DNA of 32,575 bases from positions 1 through 32,575 of the forward strand of contig JACCRD010000138.1 of NCBI GenBank assembly GCA_013813755.1, in the 5' to 3' direction. The notes under the pieces were generated by a model. It was given only the letters and a program-made list of their open reading frames with translations, ran no database searches and was not told the origin of the DNA. This DNA comes from Acidobacteriota bacterium (GTDB lineage: Bacteria > Acidobacteriota > Blastocatellia > Pyrinomonadales > Pyrinomonadaceae). A program made the position numbers and the translations under genes. Shown here one piece after another: positions 7,501-15,614 of the stretch; the stretch's first letter is position 1; the number at the start of each line of letters is the position of its first letter.

Positions 7501-9984
7501 ATGCAAGACAGAAGAGAAATCGTTCACAGACAAATGGAAACGGTTGACATCGAACGCCCGTTTGAACTCCAAAATTCATCTGCTAACAACGGTTACGGCG
7601 CGTATCGTGATAATCAGGTGCAGGATAATTTTCAGCTGATTACCTATTGGCGAATTATTCGCAAAAGGTTTTGGCTGGTCGTCGGGATCGCTGTTTTGCT
7701 GACCACTCTGGCGGCGATATATGTGGCGCGAAAACCGGATATTTTTGAGGCGTCGGGCTGGATTCAGGTTGATATGGAGCAGGCGAATCTGGGTCTTGTC
7801 TCAGATGACAAACGACCGCAGCTTTCAAATCAGGATCCTTCCTATTTTAACACCCAACTGCTTTTGCTTGGTAGCGACAGCCTTCTCCGGAGAGTGGTTA
7901 AAGAACTTAGTTTAGACAGCAACAAGGATTTTCAAAAGGCTAAAGCCGAACAAAATGTTTCCGCTTTAGGTTCAATGCTGAAAGCAATCGGGCTGGCAAG
8001 TGATGATTCCAAAAAAAGCGCCGACGGGATTGAGGATAATTCGATAATATCAAGTTCAACTTTAGCTTCATCCGAGGAAATTGAAGAAGCTATCCGGCTC
8101 GCGCCATACGTCAAAATGTTAAAAGACGTAATGGTGATTGAACCGATTCGTGAATCTCGAGTGACAAGTAAAGATACAAGGCTCATTCAAGTTAGTTATC
8201 GGCATACAAATCGTGAACTTGCCGCACTGGTCGTAAATGGTCTGGGCGAAATTTTTACCAAGTCTAATCAGGAAAAGCGAACCGGCACCAGCACAAAAAC
8301 AAATGATTTTTTAAAAGAACGGATCGCCAGCCTGCAATCTGAAATAAAAGCCAGTGAAAACAAAGTCTTTGAATTTAATAAAAGTTCTGAAATTCTTAAA
8401 ACTGATGATCAGCAAACGGTTGATCTCGAACGATTGTCAGGGCTGAACAAACAATTGCTGGAAGCTGAAAATGAGCGAAAGATTGCCGAAGCCAAATTCA
8501 AAACGGTTGAAAATTCGCCGGAAAGAATTAATTCGCTCGTTGAAGAACAGATGGTTCGCTATTTTACTGAAAGAGAAAATAATACAAGGGCTTTAAATAC
8601 TGGTACGCAGAGAACTATTGCCGCCTTGAATGTAGACAAAGCGAAACTTCTCGAAGAATATCAGCCGACTGCGCCTGAAGTAAAGGAACTCGAAGTACAA
8701 CTTGAAACTCTTAAGCGTGAAATGAGTGGAATAAAGGATGATGAGGAAAAGGATTTAGATAATTTTCGCAAACAAGCGAGAAATGACATTCTCAATAACC
8801 TTAGAACAAGTTATGAGAGAGCAAAAAGTCAGGAAGACAAAATTAGAGTTTCATTTGACGCGCAGAAAAATCGAGCTTTGGCGCAAGGTCAATCAGGAGT
8901 CGCTATTCGACTTTTGGAACAGGATATAGAAACCAAAAAAGGTTTTCTTGAGAATATTACTAAGTCACAGCGTGAAAATGATGTTAAAGCGATTGGCACC
9001 GACAACAATATAAGCGTTGCTGAAATCGCAATTCCGCCAAAAAATCCGGTCGCTCCAAGACGCTTGACAACAGTTCTGGGCGCACTATTTTTATCGACAT
9101 TGTTCGGAATGGGACTGGCTATTTTCCTTGATTATCTCGATGACTCGATTCGCACGACAGAGGAAATTGAAAGCCTGCTCCAACTTCCGGCGCTGGCGGC
9201 GATTCCCAAAATTGATTTGGTGACAAAACGCCGGATGCTGCTTGCGGGCGGTAATGATGACGGGCAGGACACTTCGAAATCCGAACTGCTTATTCACACC
9301 GACTCGCGTTCGTCCCTGGCGGAATCTTACCGGCAGCTGCGAACTTCCATTTTGCTTTCGACAGCGGGTCGCGCTCCGAAATCACTTTTGATTACCTCGA
9401 GTATGCCTTCGGAAGGCAAAACGACGACGGCGATTAATACAGCGATCAGTCTGGCTCAGACCGGCGCGAAAGTTCTGATTATTGACGCTGATATGCGCCG
9501 CCCGCGGCTTCATTCGGTTTTTGATGTCAGCAACGCGCAGGGTTTAAGCACACTTCTTTCGAGCGAGTTGACGGAAGATGAAATGCTGAACGTCATTGAA
9601 TACAACGAAGATTCAAGATTAAATTTACTGACTTCCGGACCAGTTCCGCCGAACCCAGCGGAATTAATCGGCTCCGAACAGATGACAAATTTATTAAATG
9701 TTTTGCAGAAAAACTTTACGCACGTCGTTGTCGATTCGCCGCCGATTGCTTCATTCACCGATGGCGTTTTAATCGCTTCGATGGTGGACGGCGTGATCTT
9801 AGTCGTCAATTCAGGAAAAAGCTCAAGACAGGTTGTTCGCCGTTCGAGACAATTATTAATGGACATCGGCGCAAAAATTTTAGGAGTCGTTCTCAACAAT
9901 GTAAATCTTCGCTCGCAGGAAAATAATTATTATTATCAAAGTTATTATCACAGAGATAATTACAGGCAGGACGACGACGAGTAA
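7501..9984 (+). CDS. Wzc-type chain-length determinant and BY-family tyrosine autokinase
   Basis: Product of 827 residues. A cytoplasmic N-terminus leads to a first membrane helix (about 58-77), a long periplasmic region with coiled-coil stretches (Wzz/GNVR type) and a second helix (about 523-545) after the proline-rich PPKNPVAPRR. The C-terminal kinase has Walker A SSMPSEGKTTT (633-643), Walker A' LIIDADMRRPR (659-669) and Walker B VVVDSPP (742-748). The tail carries six tyrosines in the last 18 residues (810-812, 815, 816, 821), the autophosphorylation cluster of Wzc-like kinases. Such proteins bind the Wza channel and control polymer length and export by cycles of phosphorylation. No matching low-molecular-weight tyrosine phosphatase gene is found in the window. 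Confidence 0.95.
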   Translation: MQDRREIVHRQMETVDIERPFELQNSSANNGYGAYRDNQVQDNFQLITYWRIIRKRFWLVVGIAVLLTTLAAIYVARKPDIFEASGWIQVDMEQANLGLVSDDKRPQLSNQDPSYFNTQLLLLGSDSLLRRVVKELSLDSNKDFQKAKAEQNVSALGSMLKAIGLASDDSKKSADGIEDNSIISSSTLASSEEIEEAIRLAPYVKMLKDVMVIEPIRESRVTSKDTRLIQVSYRHTNRELAALVVNGLGEIFTKSNQEKRTGTSTKTNDFLKERIASLQSEIKASENKVFEFNKSSEILKTDDQQTVDLERLSGLNKQLLEAENERKIAEAKFKTVENSPERINSLVEEQMVRYFTERENNTRALNTGTQRTIAALNVDKAKLLEEYQPTAPEVKELEVQLETLKREMSGIKDDEEKDLDNFRKQARNDILNNLRTSYERAKSQEDKIRVSFDAQKNRALAQGQSGVAIRLLEQDIETKKGFLENITKSQRENDVKAIGTDNNISVAEIAIPPKNPVAPRRLTTVLGALFLSTLFGMGLAIFLDYLDDSIRTTEEIESLLQLPALAAIPKIDLVTKRRMLLAGGNDDGQDTSKSELLIHTDSRSSLAESYRQLRTSILLSTAGRAPKSLLITSSMPSEGKTTTAINTAISLAQTGAKVLIIDADMRRPRLHSVFDVSNAQGLSTLLSSELTEDEMLNVIEYNEDSRLNLLTSGPVPPNPAELIGSEQMTNLLNVLQKNFTHVVVDSPPIASFTDGVLIASMVDGVILVVNSGKSSRQVVRRSRQLLMDIGAKILGVVLNNVNLRSQENNYYYQSYYHRDNYRQDDDE

Positions 9985-10053
9985 TCTGAATTAAAATATA
10001 AAAAATCAAACTATTAAACGCGGCTTCACATTCCGCAAAGTAAATTTTTGTTT

Positions 10054-11070
10054 ATGGAAAATCAAGTTAAAGTTTTAGTCACCGGGGCGGGCGGATTTAT
10101 CGGCAGTCACCTCGTGAAATATTTAAAAAAAGAAAATTTTTGGGTACGCGGAGTAGACATAAAATATCCTGAATTTTTTGAATCAGAAGCCGATGAATTT
10201 GAAATTTTAGATTTACGCCGGTGGGACAACTGCCTTCAGGCGACGCGCGATGTGAAAGAAGTTTACGCGCTTGCCGCCGATATGGGCGGAATGGGTTTTA
10301 TTTCAAATCATAACGCGCAGATTTTATACAACAATTCGCTGATCAATCTGCACACGCTCGAAGCCGCTAGAACAAACGGTGTCAAGCGTTATCTCTACAC
10401 AAGTTCCGCCTGCATCTATCCGGAATATTTACAGGAAGAAGCAGATGTTAAGCCGCTCAGGGAAGAAGACGCCTATCCAGCGCAGCCGCAGGACGCGTAC
10501 GGCTGGGAAAAACTGGTCAGCGAAATTCTCTGTATGCATTACCGCAACGATTACGGAATGGAAACCAGAACCGTCCGCTTTCACAATATTTTCGGTGAAA
10601 ACGGAACATGGGAAGGCGGGCGCGAAAAAGCCCCGGCGGCGATGTGCCGTAAAATTGCCGAAGCGAAATTAGATGGGAAAAATTCAATCGAAATTTGGGG
10701 CGACGGCGAGCAAACACGTTCATTCTGTTATATCGATGATTGCGTAGAAGGCATCTATCGCCTGATGCGTTCTGATTTTCCCGAACCGCTTAACCTCGGA
10801 CAAGACCGGATGGTGACTATCAATCAGCTGGCGGATATTATTTCCGAAATCGCCGGCGTAAAAATCGACAAAAAACATATTGACGGACAGCAAGGCGTAC
10901 GCGGCAGAAACTCCGACAACACGAAACTGCGCGAAGTTTTGAATTGGGAACCGGAAATCTCACTCGAATCGGGTTTAGCAGTAACTTATCGATGGATTGA
11001 AGAACAAGTTCAAAATAAGACAGGAAATAACAAAAGTCATAAAGCTCTTACACAGAGCGGTGTTTCATAA
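10054..11070 (+). CDS. GDP-mannose 3,5-epimerase (GME-like SDR)
   Basis: Product of 338 residues from ATG 10054 (a TTG six bases earlier is less likely). It is an extended short-chain dehydrogenase with TGAGGFIG (10-17). Several blocks match plant GDP-mannose 3,5-epimerase closely: LAADMGGMGFI (73-83), SSACIYPE (117-124), PQDAYGWEKL (145-154), GGREKAPAA (188-196) and GVRGRNSDN (281-289). The residues equivalent to the Arabidopsis catalytic set Cys145, Tyr174, Lys178 and Lys217 are Cys120, Tyr149, Lys153 and Lys192, with identical spacing. The enzyme converts GDP-D-mannose to GDP-L-galactose (and GDP-L-gulose). In plants this feeds ascorbate synthesis; in this locus it most likely supplies an L-sugar for the polysaccharide. 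Confidence 0.9.
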   Translation: MENQVKVLVTGAGGFIGSHLVKYLKKENFWVRGVDIKYPEFFESEADEFEILDLRRWDNCLQATRDVKEVYALAADMGGMGFISNHNAQILYNNSLINLHTLEAARTNGVKRYLYTSSACIYPEYLQEEADVKPLREEDAYPAQPQDAYGWEKLVSEILCMHYRNDYGMETRTVRFHNIFGENGTWEGGREKAPAAMCRKIAEAKLDGKNSIEIWGDGEQTRSFCYIDDCVEGIYRLMRSDFPEPLNLGQDRMVTINQLADIISEIAGVKIDKKHIDGQQGVRGRNSDNTKLREVLNWEPEISLESGLAVTYRWIEEQVQNKTGNNKSHKALTQSGVS

Positions 11071-11082
11071 ATTTTAAAAATA

Positions 11083-11922
11083 ATGAGTGGTGAATTTGCA
11101 GAAATTCCGATAACGCGCGTCCAGGATTATTGGAACCGCCGTCCGTGCAACATCCGGCATTCTACGGCTGAGATCGGAACAAAAGAGTATTTTGACCAGG
11201 TTGAAGCCCGTAAATATCTGGTTGAACCGCACATTCCGGCATTTGCTGAATTTGAACGCTGGAAGGGGAAAAAGGTTTTGGAAATTGGCTGCGGCATCGG
11301 CACCGACACGATAAATTTCGCTCGAGCGGGCGCGGAGGTTACAGCCGTCGATTTATCCGTCGAATCGCTGAAACTGGCACAACAAAGAGCTGAAATTTTT
11401 GGTCTTTCCGATCGAATCAAATTTTACGAAGTCGATGCCGAAAAACTTTCCGAATATATCCCATCTCAAAAATATGATTTGGTTTATTCTTTCGGTGTGA
11501 TTCATCATTCGCCGCACCCGGAAAAAATCATTGAGCAAATTCGTCAGCACTTTGTTCATAGCGGCAGCGAATTGAAAATAATGGTTTACTACCGTTATGC
11601 GTGGAAGGTTTTGTGGATAATGCTGACTAACGGAAGAGGACAGTTTTGGAAACTTGACCGATGGATTGCCGAGCATTCGGAAGCCCAGACGGGATGTCCG
11701 GTGACATATTCCTATACTAAAAAAACGGTAGTAGATTTGATTGGAGAGGGTTTTGAGATAAAGGAAAAATATGTTGAACATATTTTTCCTTACCGTATAA
11801 AAGATTATGTAAAATACCAATACGTTAAAGAATGGTACTGGCGAATTTTTCCAAACAGCATTTTTCGAACATTGGAAAAAAAACTCGGCTGGCATCTGTG
11901 CGTAACAGCCAAGGCAAAATAA
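11083..11922 (+). CDS. Class I SAM-dependent methyltransferase
   Basis: Product of 279 residues. The SAM-binding fold shows motif I VLEIGCGIGTDT (65-76), the acidic end of strand 2 in VTAVDLS, and a Methyltransf_11-type motif DLVYSFGVIHHSPHPEKI. The N-terminal pattern YWNRRPCNIRHS is common to a group of methyltransferases found in polysaccharide loci. The C-terminal third is rich in Tyr and Trp and probably shapes the acceptor site. It begins 12 bases after the GDP-mannose 3,5-epimerase gene, suggesting it methylates a sugar or nucleotide-sugar in the same pathway. The exact substrate cannot be read from sequence. Confidence 0.85.
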   Translation: MSGEFAEIPITRVQDYWNRRPCNIRHSTAEIGTKEYFDQVEARKYLVEPHIPAFAEFERWKGKKVLEIGCGIGTDTINFARAGAEVTAVDLSVESLKLAQQRAEIFGLSDRIKFYEVDAEKLSEYIPSQKYDLVYSFGVIHHSPHPEKIIEQIRQHFVHSGSELKIMVYYRYAWKVLWIMLTNGRGQFWKLDRWIAEHSEAQTGCPVTYSYTKKTVVDLIGEGFEIKEKYVEHIFPYRIKDYVKYQYVKEWYWRIFPNSIFRTLEKKLGWHLCVTAKAK

Positions 11923-11954
11923 CTTTGAATAGGGAAATATACTAAAAATATAAA

Positions 11955-13355
11955 ATGATTGAAAAAGTTTCGGTTATAGGTCTCGGAAAATTAGGAGCAA
12001 GTATGGTCGCCGCGATTGCCAGTCGCGGTTTTGAAGTTATAGGCGTTGATATTCATCAGAAAACAGTCGATGCCGTCAATGAAGGGCGCGAACCGGTTCA
12101 GGAGACTGATCTGGAAAAATATCTTTCGGAAAATAAAGAGCGAATTCACGCAACAATGAGCCACGAAGAAGCTATCTTGAATTCAGATATTTCCTTCGTA
12201 ATCGTACCGACTCCGAGCGACGAAAAAGGTTCATTTTCGCTGCAGTATGCGGCGTGGGCATTTAGGGAGATTGGACGGGCTTTAGCTAAAAAAGACGGTT
12301 ATCACATTGTCGTTTTAACTTCGACGGTTTTGCCGGGCGCGACCCGTTTTGGGCTTTTGCCGATTTTAGAAAAAGAATCAGGTAAAAAATGCGGCGAGGA
12401 TTTCGGACTTTGTTACAGTCCTGAATTCATCGCGTTGGGCAGTATTATCAGAGATTTCTTGAATCCGGATTTTACTCTATGCGGCGAATTTGACGAGCGC
12501 AGCGGAGGCGAACTTGAAAATTTTTATTCGAGAGTTATGTTTGGCAATCCAAAGTGCAAACGAATGAGTCTGGAAAATGCTGAATTAACTAAAATTTCAG
12601 TTAATACGTTTGTAACCACGAAAATAACTTTTGCCAATATGCTCGCGGATTTGTGCGAAAGGATTCCCGGCGGCGACATCGATGTGGTGACCGACGCGCT
12701 TGGGACTGATTCACGCATCGGACGAAAATATCTGACCGGCGCACTCGGTTACGGCGGACCTTGTTTTCCGCGTGATAATGTCGCTTTAAGTTATATGGCG
12801 CGCGCATTGGATTCCTGCGCCGATATTGCTGAAACAACCGATCGCGTGAATCGTTCGATGGCTGAAACTATTACCGATAAACTTCGACCTGATATAAAAC
12901 AAGGTCAGACGGTAGCAATCTTAGGTTTGTCATACAAACCCAGCTCGCACGTGGTAGAAGAATCGCAAGGCATTTATTTAGCAAAAACACTTTCCGAAGC
13001 CGGAGCTCGAGTTGTCGCCTACGACCCTCTGGCGAATAAAAGCGCCGAAGCTGAACTAAAGGGAAAAATCGTGATTTTGGATTCGGCTCAAAAATGTCTG
13101 GAACAAGCTGATATTGTTTTAATTACAACGGCTGATTCTGAGTTCGAGCAGCTTAAATCGGAAGATTTTACCGCCGGCGGAAAACAATCGGTTGTTTATG
13201 ATTTTTGGCGGATTTTAAAGGATGAACTCTCTGGTCAAACTAAAATCGAATATCACCCGATCGGATGCAGTAATAACAATAAGGAACAGGCAAATTTTTT
13301 AAGAGACCTCTGGGGCAGGGAAACCAACAATTTGTCGAAGGCAGAAAGTTTGTAA
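11955..13355 (+). CDS. UDP-glucose/GDP-mannose 6-dehydrogenase family protein
   Basis: Product of 466 residues. The N-terminal Rossmann domain opens with VSVIGLGKLG and GVDI. The central domain carries the active-site Cys270 in GYGGPCFPRDN (266-276), preceded by a conserved region with LTKISVNTFVTTKITFANM. The C-terminal substrate-binding domain starts about VAILGLSYKP. These enzymes oxidise the C6 alcohol of a nucleotide sugar to a uronic acid with two NAD+. Whether the substrate is UDP-glucose, UDP-GlcNAc/GalNAc or a GDP-sugar is not decidable by eye. Position close to the GDP-mannose 3,5-epimerase leaves a GDP-sugar possible. It directly precedes a GT2 gene with only three bases between. 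Confidence 0.9.
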   Translation: MIEKVSVIGLGKLGASMVAAIASRGFEVIGVDIHQKTVDAVNEGREPVQETDLEKYLSENKERIHATMSHEEAILNSDISFVIVPTPSDEKGSFSLQYAAWAFREIGRALAKKDGYHIVVLTSTVLPGATRFGLLPILEKESGKKCGEDFGLCYSPEFIALGSIIRDFLNPDFTLCGEFDERSGGELENFYSRVMFGNPKCKRMSLENAELTKISVNTFVTTKITFANMLADLCERIPGGDIDVVTDALGTDSRIGRKYLTGALGYGGPCFPRDNVALSYMARALDSCADIAETTDRVNRSMAETITDKLRPDIKQGQTVAILGLSYKPSSHVVEESQGIYLAKTLSEAGARVVAYDPLANKSAEAELKGKIVILDSAQKCLEQADIVLITTADSEFEQLKSEDFTAGGKQSVVYDFWRILKDELSGQTKIEYHPIGCSNNNKEQANFLRDLWGRETNNLSKAESL

Positions 13356-13358
13356 AAA

Positions 13359-14279
13359 GTGAAAAGAATTGAAATAGTAACGCCGGTTCATAATCGTCGG
13401 GAATTAACTTTGCAATGCCTGCGTAGTTTAGCCCGTATCGAGACGAACGAATTAGATGTTCATATTGTTATTGTCGATGACGGCTCAACCGACGGCACAA
13501 GAGAGGCAATTAAGAAAGATTTCCCCACCGTCGAAATTGTGCAGGGCGATGGAAACCTCTGGTTCACGGAAGGAACAAATGTCGGGATTCGCGCTGCTCT
13601 AAAACATAATCCCGATTATGTTTTGATGATTAACGACGATCAGGTTTTCGATTCTAAATTTCTATGGCAGATGGTTGAAACAGCGGAAAAATACCCGCGC
13701 TCGGTAATCGGTTCGCTGCTTTTATTGTGGGATGAGCCGCATAAATTATTCCAGGTTTCGCCGAAATGGGAAACCTGGAAGGGTGGTTGGCAGCTTTGGG
13801 AGCAGCAAACTATCTGGATGATTCCCAAAAAACCTTGGGAAGTTGAAATAATTGTCGGCAATTGTGTTTTGGTTCCAGTAGAAGCGATTCGGGAAGAAGG
13901 TTTGATGGATGCTAAGCGTTACCCAAATTTCGGAGATGCCGAATACACCCCGCGTCTGAAAAGAAAAGGTTGGAAACTGCTTATCGATCCGCGGGCGAGG
14001 GTTTTTTGTCAGCCAAATACAGTTCCAAAGAAGATTGCGACTATGACGCTGCGAGAAAAAGCAGACGCGCTTTTTTTAAATCTCGGACATATCCAAAATC
14101 TTCGGCGGCGTTATTATACGTATATTGATGGCGCCCCGACAAAATTTCATGGGATTGTCGGATTTTCTATTTTCTTTATTAGATTAGGTTGGCAAAAAAT
14201 TTCCGGAAAATCCAAATTGCAAAAAGGGCGCGAAAAAGATATTGCAACATTATTTGCCAAATCTGTTGTAAAGGACTAA
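13359..14279 (+). CDS. Glycosyltransferase family 2
   Basis: Product of 306 residues starting at GTG, three bases after the dehydrogenase stop. The GT-A fold shows IVTPVHNRRELTLQCLRSL, the nucleotide-binding VDDGSTDGT (39-47), GNLWFTEGTNVGIRAAL and the metal-binding NDD (92-94). The GN-W-T-GxNxGI region resembles rhamnosyltransferase-like GT2 enzymes that act on the cytoplasmic face to extend a lipid-linked repeat. The C-terminal part is basic with a short hydrophobic stretch (VGFSIFFIRLGW) that may contact the membrane. Donor and acceptor are unknown. Confidence 0.88.
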   Translation: MKRIEIVTPVHNRRELTLQCLRSLARIETNELDVHIVIVDDGSTDGTREAIKKDFPTVEIVQGDGNLWFTEGTNVGIRAALKHNPDYVLMINDDQVFDSKFLWQMVETAEKYPRSVIGSLLLLWDEPHKLFQVSPKWETWKGGWQLWEQQTIWMIPKKPWEVEIIVGNCVLVPVEAIREEGLMDAKRYPNFGDAEYTPRLKRKGWKLLIDPRARVFCQPNTVPKKIATMTLREKADALFLNLGHIQNLRRRYYTYIDGAPTKFHGIVGFSIFFIRLGWQKISGKSKLQKGREKDIATLFAKSVVKD

Positions 14280-14370
14280 GTAGTTATTATAAACAAAGAA
14301 ATAATTAGACTTATCAGTCGAAGCTAAGTTTTTACTTTAATGGTCTGTAAGTCAACATCTAACATCCCAC

Positions 14371-15612
14371 TTGAAACAAAACAAAGAAGAAAATAGTCAG
14401 CCCAACTCGCCCCACAATTTTTTTTACATATGGAATTATCTGGAATGGGGCGGGGCGCAAATCCTTTTTTTTGGGTTAATGAAAGAAGCTCAAAAAGTTG
14501 GGGAAGTAAAAGCCGAAATGCCAGAGGGGTCAAACAAACAATTGTTAAAATTTTTGGACAATATCAACATTCAATACAATTTTTTCGATGCACATTTGAA
14601 TTCGGCGCCCGCCATTGGGATTTCAGGAAAAATAAAAAGACATCTGAATAAAATTTTCTGCGAATTCAAGTTGTTGACTTATTTAAGCAGATATAATTTT
14701 GAAAAAAGTGTAATTCACACGGAACTGGCGCCCTGGCAATCGCTTTTGGCACTTCTTTGGTTGTGCAGAAAAGCGCCGGTTTTTGTCACGATGCATAATT
14801 CTCTGCCGCCGGTTCCGAAATGGCGTTTCGCTTTATGGAAATTAAAGTTTTGGGTTCTGGCTCGTAATAAAAAATTTAATTTATTTACCGCCAATATAAA
14901 TACAAAGGAAAGTTTGCGCCCGCTTGTTCCGAATAATTTTTACAATAAAATTACTGTTATTTACGCTAACGTTAATTGTTTAGAAATTGAACAATCAAAA
15001 ACGACAGCAACAGAATCTGAAAAAACAGCGAAAAAATTTAATCTGCAGACGAATAAATTTTTAGTGTTCTGCGTCGGGCAATTTATTGATCGGAAGGGGC
15101 GTTGGATTTTTCTCGAAGCGGCGCGGCAGTTGTCAGAAGAAAGTGATGATTTTGCCTTTGTCTGGATCTCCAATTCAAAACCTTCGGTGGAGGATTTAAA
15201 AAAAGCCAAAAGTTATAATCTCGGTGCAAAGTTTTTGTTGATTACATCAGATCAAATCGGCACTGAACACGTTGATTTATTTAAGTTGCTCCGGCAAGCA
15301 GATGTTTTTGCGCTCCCAAGCTATGTGGAAGGGTTGCCAATTTCGATTTTAGAATCGATGGCGCTCGGAATACCGACCATTTCGACTAATATTAATGCTA
15401 TTCCCGAAGCCATTAAGCATCTCGAAACCGGACTTTTAATCGAACCGGGTAACTCCGGCGCATTGAAAGATTCGATTTTGCTTTTAAAAAACAATTCCTC
15501 GCTCAGAGAAAAGTTGTCGATTCAGGGAGAAAAATATATTTTGGAAAATTTTGATGAAACAAAAATTGCCGAAATAGCTGTTGAGCGTTATATAGAATCG
15601 TTTAGGAAGTAA
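14371..15612 (+). CDS. Glycosyltransferase family 4 (GT-B)
   Basis: Product of up to 413 residues. The frame is open from 14341 but contains no ATG or GTG before the conserved YLEWGGAQ glycine-rich motif. TTG at 14371 is the only usual start codon I can find, and there is no Shine-Dalgarno sequence, so the start is uncertain. The N-terminal acceptor domain is followed by a Glycos_transf_1 domain with FCVGQFIDRKGRWIF and the ADVFALPSYVEGLPISILES motif whose ExxxxxxxE glutamates hold the nucleotide sugar. It is preceded by a 91-base gap and overlaps nothing; the flippase gene starts two bases after its stop. Confidence 0.88.
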   Translation: MKQNKEENSQPNSPHNFFYIWNYLEWGGAQILFFGLMKEAQKVGEVKAEMPEGSNKQLLKFLDNINIQYNFFDAHLNSAPAIGISGKIKRHLNKIFCEFKLLTYLSRYNFEKSVIHTELAPWQSLLALLWLCRKAPVFVTMHNSLPPVPKWRFALWKLKFWVLARNKKFNLFTANINTKESLRPLVPNNFYNKITVIYANVNCLEIEQSKTTATESEKTAKKFNLQTNKFLVFCVGQFIDRKGRWIFLEAARQLSEESDDFAFVWISNSKPSVEDLKKAKSYNLGAKFLLITSDQIGTEHVDLFKLLRQADVFALPSYVEGLPISILESMALGIPTISTNINAIPEAIKHLETGLLIEPGNSGALKDSILLLKNNSSLREKLSIQGEKYILENFDETKIAEIAVERYIESFRK

Positions 15613-15614
15613 AA

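Noticed and set aside
9985-10053. GCGG/CCGC hairpin after the Wzc-like gene
   Set aside because: A four-pair stem with a nine-base loop and no adjoining T run is within chance.
14309-14333. Possible terminator after the GT2 gene (ACTTA/TAAGT stem followed by TTTTT)
   Set aside because: Only five A/T-rich pairs with an 11-base loop; too weak to call.
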